This document shows, in pieces, positions 6,258 to 15,260 of a stretch of DNA of 47,190 bases. The translations under genes were made by a program, and so were the position numbers. The stretch comes from JAABRU01 sp050180235 (lineage in GTDB: Bacteria > Desulfobacterota > Desulfobacteria > Desulfobacterales > Desulfococcaceae). The DNA lies in NCBI GenBank assembly GCA_050180235.1, contig JBFXEJ010000039.1, forward strand, positions 1-47,190. Reading direction: 5' to 3'. The notes under the pieces are model-generated. The model saw nothing but the letters and a program-made list of their open reading frames with translations, searched no databases and had not been told where the DNA came from. Every line of letters starts with the position of its first letter. The stretch's first letter is position 1.

Positions 6258-7415
6258 ATGTCTTTTTTCAAACTTACAGATGAACAGATCATGATTCAGA
6301 GCATGGTCAGGGAATTTTCCAGAAAAGTGATTGCCGCGACTGCTGATGAGCGTGACAAAACCAAGGAATTCCCTGCCGAGAATCTGAAAAAAATGGGTGA
6401 ACTGGGACTGATGGGCATGATGGTTCCGCCTGAGTACGGCGGAGAAGGCGCGGATACCATCAGTTATGTTCTGGCCCTTTCTGAAATCGCGTATTCCTGC
6501 GCGTCCACCGCTGTTGTAATGTCGGTGCACAATTCCATTGTATGCGAAAGCATCATGAAATTCGGCACAGAGGCGCAGAAAAAGAAATATCTGCCCAAAC
6601 TGACCAGTGTGGAAATGATTGGAGCCTTTGCCCTGACCGAACCCCATGCAGGCTCTGATCCCGTATCCCAGAACACCACTGCGGTAAAGCAGGGGGATCA
6701 TTATGTGATCAACGGAACCAAACGCTTTATCACCAGCGGCAAAAACGGGGGCATGGTCATTGTCACAGCCAAGACCAATGAGGCTGAAAAGCACCGGGGC
6801 ATCAGCGCGTTTATTGTGGAAAAAGGAACGCCCGGTCTGATTGTGGGGCATGAGGAAGACAAAATGGGGCTGCGGGCCTCAGACACCACAGACCTGATTT
6901 TTGAAAACTGCCGGATTCCCGAAGAAAATCTGCTGGGCCGGGAAGGCGATGGTTTCAAGATTGCCATGACCGGTCTGGATGGCGGACGCATCGGCATTGC
7001 AGCACAGTCTGTTGGTGTGGCACAGGCCTGTCTGGACGCGGCTGTGAAATATGCCAAAGGCCGGGATCAGTTTGGCCAGAAGATTTCCAAATTTCAGGGC
7101 ATCCGATGGTATATAGCTGAAATCGCAACGGAAATAGAGGCAGCACGGCAACTGATGTATTCTGCGGCAGCCATGAAGGATCGCAAAGAGAAATTCACCA
7201 CACAGGCATCAATGGCAAAACTTTTTGCATCAGAAATGGTCAACCGCATTACAGGAAAATGCCTGCAGATTCACGGTGGATACGGATTCACCAAAGACTA
7301 TCCCATTGAGCGGTTTTACCGGGATGCGCGCGTGTTCACCATTTATGAAGGCACATCTGAAATTCAGAAAATCGTGATTTCCAACAATGTCCTCAAGGAC
7401 AAACGCTCGCCCTGA
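6258..7415 (+). CDS. Short-chain acyl-CoA (butyryl-CoA) dehydrogenase
   Basis: A 385-residue FAD flavoenzyme interconverting butyryl-CoA and crotonyl-CoA, with electrons passing to an Etf. Landmarks are FALTEPHAGSDP (FAD/substrate loop), TKRFITSG, GLRASDT, GRDQFGQKISKFQGI and, near the end, RDARVFTIYEGTSEIQK with the catalytic Glu at about residue 364, the position used by short-chain enzymes. The ATG at 6258 is preceded by GGAG; an open frame exists from 6207, but that stretch lacks a start with a ribosome site. Substrate chain length is inferred from family position and neighbours. No etfAB follows in the window. Confidence 0.93.
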   Translation: MSFFKLTDEQIMIQSMVREFSRKVIAATADERDKTKEFPAENLKKMGELGLMGMMVPPEYGGEGADTISYVLALSEIAYSCASTAVVMSVHNSIVCESIMKFGTEAQKKKYLPKLTSVEMIGAFALTEPHAGSDPVSQNTTAVKQGDHYVINGTKRFITSGKNGGMVIVTAKTNEAEKHRGISAFIVEKGTPGLIVGHEEDKMGLRASDTTDLIFENCRIPEENLLGREGDGFKIAMTGLDGGRIGIAAQSVGVAQACLDAAVKYAKGRDQFGQKISKFQGIRWYIAEIATEIEAARQLMYSAAAMKDRKEKFTTQASMAKLFASEMVNRITGKCLQIHGGYGFTKDYPIERFYRDARVFTIYEGTSEIQKIVISNNVLKDKRSP

Positions 7416-8074
7416 TTTGATGAAAAACATGATCTTCCGGAATCCGGCACCTTTCCAATCCGGAACCTCTTCTGCCACTGTTTTCTGCATACTCTCAACG
7501 GAGTGCAAAATTCTTTTTTTGCACTCCCGGAGATCATTCCCGGAATCTGTCTGCAATCAGAAATTATACCGATTCTCCATTGAAAATATACTTATGAAAC
7601 ACACCCTGCCCCTCTCAGGAGGGGATTTTCTGAAATTTGGATCACAAATCAATGGCGAATCGGCGTAACATCAGTTAAGTAAGATTCCATAAATCTTAAT
7701 GTATAACCTTTTCAGGAAACCCGGCTTTTCTGAAGAATCTGATTTTTTTGATATACAAAAACTTTCGTTTACCTGTTTAACCATTTGTTTTTGCTGTATT
7801 GGAAAATGAGAAAAAAAGGGATTTGCAGAAGGTCTGATTTTATGATAAGTACGCAACTATATATTTTCGGCATAATGCAGGTGTCTGCCCCTTTTTCAGG
7901 GCTGCCCTGCAAAAAGCCGAAAAATTTGTTAGCAGTGCTTTGTCAACTTTGATTTTAAAGTTGAAGTGTACAAAAAAATCGGATTTTTTGGAAAAATCCG
8001 GTTTTTGCAACGCACAGATACAAGACTGTGACAGAGCAGTAGGCACTTATTGATATTTGAGATGGGATGGACAC
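7416..8074. other. Gene-free stretch of dispersed repeats
   Basis: No coding frame is convincing here. It contains GGAGTGCAAAA...TTTTTTTGCACTCC (about 7499-7529, related to repeat R1), an ATTATACCGATTCTCCATTG block near 7562, a block around 7590-7630 whose inverse is at 11001-11042 (CTTATGAAACACACCCTGCC...), the GTAACATCAGTTA end of repeat R4 near 7665, a CAACTTT/AAAGTTG hairpin (7944-7963) and the terminator-like hairpin at 7980. It reads as an accumulation site for short repeats. Confidence 0.7.
7980..8006 (+). terminator. Rho-independent terminator-like hairpin
   Basis: Arms CGGATTTTT (7980-7988) and AAAAATCCG (7992-8000) pair perfectly around TGG, followed by GTTTTT. An A-run lies on the other side, so it may work both ways. 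It stands 69 bases before the HNH gene and would isolate that gene from upstream reading. Confidence 0.65.
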
Positions 8075-8482
8075 ATGGCACAGAAAAAAACACAGAAGAT
8101 TGACAGCGGTAAAATGGATCAGTTGATTGCTGAGTCCCGGCGCAAACAGAAACAGCAGGAAAATGCCTACCGGGAACGGGCATTGAAACTGTATCCACAT
8201 ATATGCGGCAGATGCGGACGTGAGTTTGAGGGCAAAAGGCTTAAGGAACTTACAGTGCATCACAGGGATCACAACCATGACAACAATCCGCCGGATGGCA
8301 GCAACTGGGAACTGCTCTGCATTTACTGCCATGACAATGAGCACTCCCGTGATTCGGTTTCGGAATGGTATGATGAGTCCGGGCCGGACACGGGGCAGCA
8401 TCTGCCTTCAGATACCCACAATCCCTTTGCCTGTCTTGCGGATCTGCTCAAAGCCAAAAAAGGGGATGGAACTTCAGACTGA
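8075..8482 (+). CDS. yajD: YajD-like HNH-domain nuclease
   Basis: The 135-residue protein has the HNH/zinc arrangement: C44-x-x-C47 (ICGRCG), H62-H63 (TVHHRDHNHDN), then C82-x-x-C85-H86 and H90 (LLCIYCHDNEH). This matches the YajD family, small HNH proteins presumed to cut nucleic acids with unknown role. An N-terminal charged helix (MDQLIAESRRKQKQQENAYR) and a polar C-terminal tail flank the domain. ATG 8075 is chosen; a TTG at 8057 in the same frame would add six residues, and neither has a strong ribosome site. The next gene starts 23 bases on. Confidence 0.85.
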   Translation: MAQKKTQKIDSGKMDQLIAESRRKQKQQENAYRERALKLYPHICGRCGREFEGKRLKELTVHHRDHNHDNNPPDGSNWELLCIYCHDNEHSRDSVSEWYDESGPDTGQHLPSDTHNPFACLADLLKAKKGDGTSD

Positions 8483-8505
8483 AAAAATAGAAAGGAATTG
8501 CGCAG

Positions 8506-9429
8506 TTGGAACGCAAGAACAGCTTACTGACATATACTGCTTTGACAGCAGCCGTGATTTTCTGGGGACTTTCCTTTGTGGCCAGCAAAATGGCTTTGGA
8601 AAGCATTCCTCCGTTTACACTTATATTTGCCCGTTTTTCCATAGCCTCATGCTTTTTCCTTGTTCTGATGATCCGGTTCGGATTTCCGAAATTCACCCGG
8701 AAAGAGCATATGAAACTTTTTTTCATGTCCCTGTTTGAACCCGGACTGTATTTTGTATTTGAGACACTGGGTCTACAGCATACAACAGCGGCCAAGGCAT
8801 CGCTGATTATTGCCACCATTCCGCTGGCCGTAACCCTTTTTGCCATACCGCTGCTGGGAGAACGGCCCCGATCCATGACTCTGACGGGAATTATGCTCTC
8901 CTTTGCAGGAATTGCTGTTCTGGTGACAGGGGATCCGGAATTCCGCTGGGAAATGGGAGGCAGACTTCTGGGAGATATACTTATCTTCTGCGCTGTGCTT
9001 TCCGCCACTTTCTATATTATCGGAGCCAGGGATCTGGGAGAAAAACACTCGGCATTTGAAATCACTTCCCTGCAAATTCTGTACGGAGCGCTTTTTTTTG
9101 CACCGGGTTTTCTGTGGGAACTGCCGGAAATTCAGTGGAATGCCGTCAGTTCACGCTCTTTGTCAGCACTGGTTTATCTCACGGTTTTTTCCACTGTTGC
9201 GGCCTTTGTCTGTTACAATTACGGACTGGGCAAAATGCCGGCAGCACGGGCATCCATGTTCATAAACTGCATTCCGGTCATTACCACTGCGGGAGCATGG
9301 TTTCTGCTGGAAGAAAGACTGACAATGTTTCAGATATGCGGAGGCGCAACAGTTCTTATGGCCGTGTTTCTGAGCAATCTGCCCGCAGAGCAGCCGCCTG
9401 TTGAAAAACTGGGGGAATCAGCGGCATAA
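8506..9429 (+). CDS. EamA/DMT-family transporter
   Basis: The 307-residue inner-membrane protein has about ten hydrophobic segments in two EamA repeats: the first opens with YTALTAAVIFWGLSFVASKM and GRF-like FARF, the second with GDILIFCAVLSATFYIIGAR and ends GLGKMPAARASMFINCIPVI followed by the LEERLTMFQICGGATVLMAV hallmark. Such proteins export amino acids, nucleosides or other metabolites; the substrate cannot be read. The start is TTG 8506, with AAAGGA nine bases upstream; no ATG near the start would leave the first helix intact. It may be co-transcribed with the YajD-like gene. Confidence 0.88.
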   Translation: MERKNSLLTYTALTAAVIFWGLSFVASKMALESIPPFTLIFARFSIASCFFLVLMIRFGFPKFTRKEHMKLFFMSLFEPGLYFVFETLGLQHTTAAKASLIIATIPLAVTLFAIPLLGERPRSMTLTGIMLSFAGIAVLVTGDPEFRWEMGGRLLGDILIFCAVLSATFYIIGARDLGEKHSAFEITSLQILYGALFFAPGFLWELPEIQWNAVSSRSLSALVYLTVFSTVAAFVCYNYGLGKMPAARASMFINCIPVITTAGAWFLLEERLTMFQICGGATVLMAVFLSNLPAEQPPVEKLGESAA

Positions 9430-9438
9430 CTGTTGCAG

Positions 9439-9469
9439 GATTTGACAAATTTTAGAAAGTTGTCAAATC
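9439..9469 (+). terminator. Hairpin between transporter and TIGR02757 genes
   Basis: Ten-base arms GATTTGACAA and TTGTCAAATC flank an 11-base loop in the 53-base gap between two plus-strand genes. There is no T-run, so it may be an operator or mRNA-processing hairpin rather than a terminator. Confidence 0.45.
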
Positions 9470-9482
9470 TTATCGGGGATAA

Positions 9483-10244
9483 ATGAAAGAAAAACTGGAA
9501 GAATTATACCGTAAATATAACCGCCGCGAATACGCGGACTATGATCCACTGCGTTTTCTGTATGATTACGAAAATCTGTATGACAGGGAAATCGTTGCAC
9601 TGATCGCCTCGGCCCTTGCCTATGGCAGAGTAGCGCAGATACTGAAAAGCGTTTCATCGGTGCTGGAAATCATGGGGCCGTCCCCTTTGCTGTTTCTCAA
9701 AGAAAATTCCCCTGATATGGTTGGAAAATCTTTTAAAGGATTCAGGCACCGGTTTGCCACAGAAGATCATCTTGCGGATTTGCTGATCGGAGCAAAAAAC
9801 ATATTGCAGGAATACGGCTCTCTGTATGAATGCTTTGTTTCCGTAATGGGAAAAAAGGATAAAGACCTTGTTCCGGCTCTGACTCTTTTCTGCCGGAATC
9901 TGATCGGCACAGGAGCGCCTGGGCATCTGGTTCCTCTGCCGGAACGGGGCAGCGCGTGCAAACGGATGAATCTTTTCCTGCGCTGGATGGTACGCAAAGA
10001 CAGTGTTGATCCGGGCGGATGGGATGATGTTCCGAAATCAAAACTCATTGTGCCCCTTGATGTGCATATGCACCGGATCAGCCGGAAACTGGGACTTACA
10101 GATCGGAAAGCGGCTGACATGCGTACTGCGCGGGCGATCACGGCAGGATTTGCCCAATGGGTTCCCGAAGATCCGGTGCGCTATGATTTTGCCCTCACCC
10201 GCCCCGGTATCGGCGGAGAAGAATTACCTGATTTTTTTGAATAA
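9483..10244 (+). CDS. TIGR02757 family protein (DUF2400)
   Basis: The 253-residue protein begins MKEKLEELYRKYNRREYADY and contains DPLRFLYDYENLYDREIVAL, IASALAYGRVAQILKSV, RMNLFLRWMVRKDSVDPGGW, PLDVHMHRISRKLGLTDRKA and DPVRYDFALTRPGIGG. These are the standard blocks of the TIGR02757 family, found in Bacteroidetes and Desulfobacterota. The LDVHxHR...LGLTxRK region and the RYDFALxRxG ending resemble the DNA-glycosylase-like HhH-GPD fold, but the function is not established. It ends 11 bases before the next gene, so the two are probably translated together. Confidence 0.88.
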   Translation: MKEKLEELYRKYNRREYADYDPLRFLYDYENLYDREIVALIASALAYGRVAQILKSVSSVLEIMGPSPLLFLKENSPDMVGKSFKGFRHRFATEDHLADLLIGAKNILQEYGSLYECFVSVMGKKDKDLVPALTLFCRNLIGTGAPGHLVPLPERGSACKRMNLFLRWMVRKDSVDPGGWDDVPKSKLIVPLDVHMHRISRKLGLTDRKAADMRTARAITAGFAQWVPEDPVRYDFALTRPGIGGEELPDFFE

Positions 10245-10255
10245 AGGAGAAAAAT

Positions 10256-10804
10256 ATGCCCTCAAAACCTGAAAAACCGGATCTGGACTGGAGTCAGGTT
10301 CGGGAAACTGTGATGATGCTGGATCTGGCCATCTCCCGGATTGAAAGAACCATGAAAGACGGGGATGAATCCATTACCACACTGGCGGAACTTTTCACTT
10401 CCATGATGGGAAATGTGCAGATTATCGGAAAAGCAGCGGGAAAAATGCCGGACAGCGAAGATAAGGAGGCCATACAGGATAATTTCAAATCTGTATCCGG
10501 AAAAATGAATGAGGCCATTGTGGCATTTCAGTTTTATGACCTGATGACCCAGCGGTTATCACACATTTCCCACAGCCTGGCTTCTCTGGCCGAACTGATA
10601 GGCGACTCCCGGCGTCTGTACAATCCCTATGAATGGTACGGACTCCAGCAGATGATCCGTTCCAAATATATCCTTGATGAGGATAAAGCCATGTTTGACG
10701 CTATTCTGGAAGGAGCGAGCGTGGAAGAGGCGCTTCAGATTTCGGTAAAAAAACCTCATATAAAAGCATCTGAGGCAGACGATGAAAATGTGGAGATTTT
10801 TTAA
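10256..10804 (+). CDS. CheZ-like helical protein of unknown function
   Basis: This 182-residue, mostly helical acidic protein begins MPSKPEKPDLDWSQVRETVM. It has LAELFTSMMGNVQIIGKAAG, then NEAIVAFQFYDLMTQRLSHI, a pattern (F-Q-x-x-D-L-x-x-Q-R) reminiscent of the CheZ phosphatase helix QDFQDLTGQ. Family identity is not secure. AAAGGAG at 10244-10250 supports the ATG. A large chemoreceptor gene lies 500 bases downstream on the other strand, which fits a chemotaxis link but does not prove it. Confidence 0.55.
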   Translation: MPSKPEKPDLDWSQVRETVMMLDLAISRIERTMKDGDESITTLAELFTSMMGNVQIIGKAAGKMPDSEDKEAIQDNFKSVSGKMNEAIVAFQFYDLMTQRLSHISHSLASLAELIGDSRRLYNPYEWYGLQQMIRSKYILDEDKAMFDAILEGASVEEALQISVKKPHIKASEADDENVEIF

Positions 10805-11303
10805 TAACTGATGTTACGCAGCATCGTAATACAGGCGAAAGCCGGTATCCGGAACTGTTTAATATTATAGCGATTCTCCATTCAGATTATATATTAACCG
10901 CATCCAGAATATATACCGGTAATTAAAACATTTCCGGCAGAAGATCAAATCCGCTGATCACTGTCTCCCCGCCTAGAGGCAGGGCTGTTAAGTTCTTTAA
11001 AAAATCCTCTCCTGAGAGGGGGCATGGGGTGTGTTTAATAAGTATACCATTACTTGAAACATTTCGCTTGTAAAATACCTTGCCTCAGCAGAGTTTATAA
11101 AAATATTTTAAGTATCGGTACAGTTTAAAAAGCCACGAATAACACGAATCTGCACGGATGCACAAACCATAATTCATGCAGTTCGTGTCATTCGTGCAAT
11201 TCGTGGCTGTACCATCAAATCTTCTGAGTAATGGTATATATTTTCAATGGCGAACCGGTATAAGCCATAATGTCTGCCACCTGTTTTGCAGATAAAATTC
11301 CTG
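10805..11303. other. Gene-free repeat region between convergent genes
   Basis: No gene is seen. The stretch holds a TAACTGATGTTACGCAGC end (repeat R4) at about 10804, a CGAAAGCCGGTATCC block, the inverse copy (11001-11042) of the 7590-7630 block, a large palindrome (11117-11213) and a TATATTTTCAATGGCGAACC block near 11235 related to the one at 7562. Confidence 0.7.
11117..11213. repeat. 97-bp palindromic element
   Basis: GGTACAG (11117-11123) pairs with CTGTACC (11207-11213), and inside it AGCCACGAAT (11131-11140) pairs with ATTCGTGGCT (11199-11208), continuing imperfectly inward (AACACGAAT versus ATTCGTG). A MITE-like or bidirectional terminator structure between two convergent genes. Confidence 0.75.
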
Positions 11304-13940
11304 TCAGAAACGCTCTGCAGCGGGTTCCGGTTCCGGGAGCATTTTCTGCATTTCCCGTTCTCCGGCCTTTCCCACCAGGTTTTCCAGTTCTGTGACAAAA
11401 CTTTTCATTTCTGTGGCCAAAGCTGCCAGATGCTCGGATGCGGCTGCGGATTCCTCCGCGCCTGCGGCCACCTGCTGACTGATGATTTCCACATCCCGGA
11501 CTGTGCGCTGCACCTGCTCAATCCCCTTGCTGACCATTCTGCTGGCCTCTGTTATGGTCTGGGTTTTTTCTCCCATGATGGTTGCAGATTCAATAATCCG
11601 TTCAAAATCATTGTTCAGTTCCCGGATGGACTGGGCAGCATGACTTACACGGCTCACGGTATTGTCCAAAAGATGCTGGGTATCTTTGGCAGCTTCTGTG
11701 GAGCGAATGGAAAGGGTTCTGACCTCTTCGGCCACAACTGCAAATCCTGCGCCCGTTTCTCCCGCGCGCGCTGCTTCAATCGCGGCGTTCAGGGCCAGCA
11801 GCCTCGTTTGAAATGCAATCTCATCAATGGTTTTGATGATCCGGCTCATTTCTCCGCTGTCGGCCTCAATCTGACCCATTTCCGCTGTCAGATCCACCAG
11901 CCGTTTTAAGGACTGCCCGGATTTTTCAATATTTTCATTCATGAGATCGCCTGCCCCCTGTGTCAGTTCCGATGCATCACTGCTCATGATGCCCATTTCC
12001 TCCAAAGACGCGGAGGACTGGGAAACCGAAAGGGTCTGATCCGAGGCGCTTTGTGCCTGCAACTGACTGTTTGCCGAAATTTCATCTGCGGCAAAAGACA
12101 TCTGCTGTGCGCTTCGGGAAAGACCGATCATGACCCGGCGGAGTGGACGGATGATATAGGCCGCCAGCAGCACGGTGAACAGCAGGACAAAGACTGTGGT
12201 GACAAGACCTACAAAACCGGAAATCCATCCCATGCCCCGGACTTCGCGAAATGCCTCTTTCTCATCCATTTCCGCGATCAAAGCCCAGGAAATATCTGCA
12301 AAACGCAGAGGAGTATAGGCTGACAGCACCCTGCGCCCCTCATGGTTGACAATCTGTTTCCGGCCGGTCTGGCCCGATACTGCGTCTCTCACTGCTTCCG
12401 TGTCCACCCGTCCTCTGTCCGGATTGGCAAAAGAGGCCCTTACGGAATAACGCTCCGGATCAGACAGAGAGTCTGAGCGCATAAGCTGATCGTGTCCCAC
12501 CAGATAGGTTTCCCCGCTTTTCCCCATGCCGGAACGTTCGTGCATAACTTTGTTCACCCGGTCAATGGACAGGCGCAGGGCAACAATCAGTTCGGTTTTT
12601 TCTCCGCTCATCACAGGACAGGCAATAAAGGAAACAGGTTTGCCTTCGGCAGGGGCATAGGGGGCAATATCCGAAGCACCGAATTCACGCGTTTCTTTGA
12701 CTTTTCTGACCAGTTTTCCCAAAGCGGTGTCTGCAAATTCCCCTTCCATGATATTGACACCGTAATCGCCCTGTCTGGCCACCGAATAAAACACATTGCC
12801 TTCGGGATGAATCAGCAGCAGATCATCATATCCTGCGGTCTGCACGTATTTGGCAAAATAATCCGCATCCTGTCCCTTTATTTTCGGGGCAATCACCTCT
12901 TCCATTTCCATGACCGTCAGCATGGCCCAGTTCAAACCCGGAATCTGGAGGGGGCTGTAACAGACAAGTTCCATTTTTCCGTTTTTTCCCATACGCACGG
13001 AAGTGCCTGCCTGCCCGGAAAGTGCAGCCCGGATTTCCTCGTCCTCAGCAATTTCCTCTCCTGCCTTTGCGCCCCGGATCACCTGATCATTTCTGCAGGA
13101 TATGACTTCATCCCATCTGCCCACAGCAAAGGTTTCTCCGCTTTCCCCCATCCCCTCCCGGCGCCGGGCAATGAGATTTACCTCATCCATGCTGATTTTG
13201 AAAACCAGCACACCTGCTTTTTCACTGTAATGGTAAACAGGGGCTGAAACAAATGCGGCATAACCGCTGTCTGAGGATTCCCAGGGGACAAAGTCATGCA
13301 GGAAAGCAGGGCGGAGCATTGCTTCCTGAAACACTTTTTCCAGAGCCGTTCTCCTGAGAGAGCCCCTGAGCACATTCTCTCCGAGTTCCGAATTTTTTTT
13401 CAGGGTATATATCACATCTCCCTTTTTGCTAATAAGCAGCACATCATCATATCCGTATACGGTTCTGATCTGTTTCAGGGAAAAACCGTATTTTTCCTGT
13501 TCAAGAAAGTCATACATGGATTTGTCTCTTTCCCCATCCTCTGTAAGAGTTGCTGCAAAGCTCTCCAGGGCTTCGGCTATCATCACATTGCCGGAAATTA
13601 CGGAAATGTCATTCAGGCATTTATAAAAATACTCCTCCATCTGGGCTTTTTTGATTTCCTGAACGCTTTTGAGTTTTTCAAATGCCTCCTGCCGGAGCGT
13701 AGCGACGGTCTCCATGAGAATATCCATATTGGCTTTGCGTTCCGTAATAAAACTGCTGATTTGGGCCTTTTTCAGTTCCCGGATGCCTTCGAGTTTTTCA
13801 AAGGCCTGTTCGGATATGGCTTTGCTGAAACTGATCCAGGAAACAGCACTGATAACCGCCAAAGGGATCAGACCCAGTGACAGCAGTGCTGCAAAAAGTC
13901 TTGTTTTCAGCTTGAATTTTCTGAAAAGATTTTTCTTCAT
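11304..13940 (-). CDS. Methyl-accepting chemotaxis protein with large, duplicated Cache-type sensor
   Basis: Membrane chemoreceptor of 878 residues. TM1 is about residues 12-34 (LFAALLSLGLIPLAVISAVS), TM2 about 572-597 (GFVGLVTTVFVLLFTVLLAA). The long periplasmic part holds repeated Cache-like units: YGYDDVLLISKKGDVIYTLK and AGYDDLLLIHPEGNVFYSVA are equivalent, as are GMGESGETFAVG and GMGKSGETYLVG. Near the N-terminus an AFEKLxxxxELKKAQ segment is duplicated. The cytoplasmic signalling domain has its tip at about 705-728 (IDEIAFQTRLLALNAAIEAA, then RAGE), with the E-V-R-x-L-(A/S)-x-R-S-x-x-A-A-K block. No C-terminal CheR-tether pentapeptide is present. The binding-protein gene upstream on the same strand may supply its ligand signal. 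A HAMP domain is not clear. Confidence 0.93.
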   Translation of the reverse strand: MKKNLFRKFKLKTRLFAALLSLGLIPLAVISAVSWISFSKAISEQAFEKLEGIRELKKAQISSFITERKANMDILMETVATLRQEAFEKLKSVQEIKKAQMEEYFYKCLNDISVISGNVMIAEALESFAATLTEDGERDKSMYDFLEQEKYGFSLKQIRTVYGYDDVLLISKKGDVIYTLKKNSELGENVLRGSLRRTALEKVFQEAMLRPAFLHDFVPWESSDSGYAAFVSAPVYHYSEKAGVLVFKISMDEVNLIARRREGMGESGETFAVGRWDEVISCRNDQVIRGAKAGEEIAEDEEIRAALSGQAGTSVRMGKNGKMELVCYSPLQIPGLNWAMLTVMEMEEVIAPKIKGQDADYFAKYVQTAGYDDLLLIHPEGNVFYSVARQGDYGVNIMEGEFADTALGKLVRKVKETREFGASDIAPYAPAEGKPVSFIACPVMSGEKTELIVALRLSIDRVNKVMHERSGMGKSGETYLVGHDQLMRSDSLSDPERYSVRASFANPDRGRVDTEAVRDAVSGQTGRKQIVNHEGRRVLSAYTPLRFADISWALIAEMDEKEAFREVRGMGWISGFVGLVTTVFVLLFTVLLAAYIIRPLRRVMIGLSRSAQQMSFAADEISANSQLQAQSASDQTLSVSQSSASLEEMGIMSSDASELTQGAGDLMNENIEKSGQSLKRLVDLTAEMGQIEADSGEMSRIIKTIDEIAFQTRLLALNAAIEAARAGETGAGFAVVAEEVRTLSIRSTEAAKDTQHLLDNTVSRVSHAAQSIRELNNDFERIIESATIMGEKTQTITEASRMVSKGIEQVQRTVRDVEIISQQVAAGAEESAAASEHLAALATEMKSFVTELENLVGKAGEREMQKMLPEPEPAAERF

Positions 13941-13972
13941 ATCTCCGATAACCGTTATGGGTAAACAAAAAT

Positions 13973-13995
13973 GGGGCGGTCAGCAAAACAGCCCC
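13973..13995 (-). terminator. Terminator-like hairpin after binding-protein gene
   Basis: On the minus strand GGGGC and GCCCC flank a 13-base loop and are followed by ATTTTTGTTT. It lies between the end of the binding-protein gene (14004) and the chemoreceptor start (13940). The stem is short, so readthrough into the chemoreceptor gene is plausible. Confidence 0.5.
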
Positions 13996-14003
13996 GGCAG
14001 ATT

Positions 14004-15260
14004 TCAATTGCTTTTGGGGGATCCGGATTCCGCATTTCCGCTTTTTCCGTACCAGGGCGGCAGAATCATGTCGCAGTTTTTCATTTCCTCCGGCCAGATG
14101 ACACAGAGTTTTCCGGGCGGCTGCCACTGCACCATCATGAACTGCCGGTATCCGGGGCCGAATTTGGAATGATGAGAGTTTTTGTCAAACACCCACCGGC
14201 CCATGATTCCCTGATAATCTGTCTCTTCCAAAGTTTTCACCAGAATATCCGGTTCCGCACTTCCCGCCTTTTCCACAGCAATTTTCAGAAGATGCATGGC
14301 ATCATAGGTGTAAGGGGAGGTGTATTCCGGCGCAGCCTGAAATCCGGCCTGGTATTTTTCGCAGAACAGCCGGTCTCTGTCCGTCAGTCCGATAATTCCG
14401 GGATAAGCCATTGAGATGATGCCAAATGATTTCGTCCCCGCATCTTTTCCCAATGCCATGAAACGGGACAGAACGCCTGCCTGCATCGGCCCTTTGTTAT
14501 CTGCCCACAATTTAACGAAATCCGCCGGATCTGTTTGGGCAAAGGCTGTGATGACGGCTTCTGACCCGCTTTCTTTGACTTTCTGGATAATGGGCAGAAA
14601 GTCTTTGGTGTGTGTGTCAAAATATTCAAACACCGGGATTTCTGTCCCCGCACTTTCCATCTGCGTTTTCCATTCCTGAGCCAGGGGAAGTGTCCATGCC
14701 GCTCTTTCAATGACCAGAGCAGCTTTTCTGATCTGACGGGGGCTGATCTGTTGACGGATCAGCCAGCCCGTTGTAAAGTTTCGGATTTCATAAGAATTGA
14801 TATATACATTAAAAACATATTTGTATTTCTCATAGTTCAGTTGCACTTCCTCGGTGACTTTTGGCGTTGATGCACCAACAGCCAGAAGCGGCACTTTGTA
14901 CTGGGGCACCTGTTTCATGATTTCCAGCACAATTTCACTGGATGCAGTGCCAATAACGGCAATCACCTTTTCCTTGTCTGCGAGCCGGGTGTATTCATAG
15001 GATCCAATCATGGGTTTGTCTTTGGCATCCCCGTAAACCAGTTCAATCTTTTTTCCCAGAATTCCGCCCTGCGCGTTGATATCCTCCGCAGCCAGTTGCG
15101 CTGCCATGAGGATACCGGGCCCGCCCGGAAGCGTGCAGGTCAGTATGCCGATTTTCCACGTATCCGCTGCGGCCGCATTAAAAGTCATCGCAGCATAAAC
15201 CAAAACAAAGCATAGAACATTCACACCTGAAAAGAAACGCTGTTCGGACATTTTTTTCAT
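14004..15260 (-). CDS. Periplasmic branched-chain amino-acid-type binding protein
   Basis: A 418-residue Peripla_BP_6/LivK-type protein. A signal peptide covers about residues 1-32 (FSGVNVLCFVLVYAAMTFNA, cleavage after AAA). Mature blocks are WKIGILTCTLPGGPGILMAA, DINAQGGILGKKIELVYGDA, VIAVIGTASSEIVLEIM, VPLLAVGASTPKVTE and TSPYTYDAMHLLKIAVEKAG. LivK-type proteins feed ABC importers, but no permease or ATPase gene is near; the next gene downstream is a chemoreceptor. A role as ligand-binding partner for that receptor is therefore reasonable (inference). The start is supported by GGGGGG just upstream of the ATG at 15260; a second ATG lies three codons in. Confidence 0.9.
   Translation of the reverse strand: MKKMSEQRFFSGVNVLCFVLVYAAMTFNAAAADTWKIGILTCTLPGGPGILMAAQLAAEDINAQGGILGKKIELVYGDAKDKPMIGSYEYTRLADKEKVIAVIGTASSEIVLEIMKQVPQYKVPLLAVGASTPKVTEEVQLNYEKYKYVFNVYINSYEIRNFTTGWLIRQQISPRQIRKAALVIERAAWTLPLAQEWKTQMESAGTEIPVFEYFDTHTKDFLPIIQKVKESGSEAVITAFAQTDPADFVKLWADNKGPMQAGVLSRFMALGKDAGTKSFGIISMAYPGIIGLTDRDRLFCEKYQAGFQAAPEYTSPYTYDAMHLLKIAVEKAGSAEPDILVKTLEETDYQGIMGRWVFDKNSHHSKFGPGYRQFMMVQWQPPGKLCVIWPEEMKNCDMILPPWYGKSGNAESGSPKSN

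Noticed and set aside
5168..6292. 374-codon minus-strand frame across the dehydrogenase and regulator genes
   Set aside because: It overlaps two strongly supported plus-strand genes, shows no domain and no ribosome-binding site.
12492..13247. Long plus-strand open frame (251 codons) opposite the chemoreceptor gene
   Set aside because: It lies wholly inside the antisense of a well-supported chemoreceptor, has no recognisable domain and is rich in His/Phe/Gly as expected of a reverse-frame shadow.
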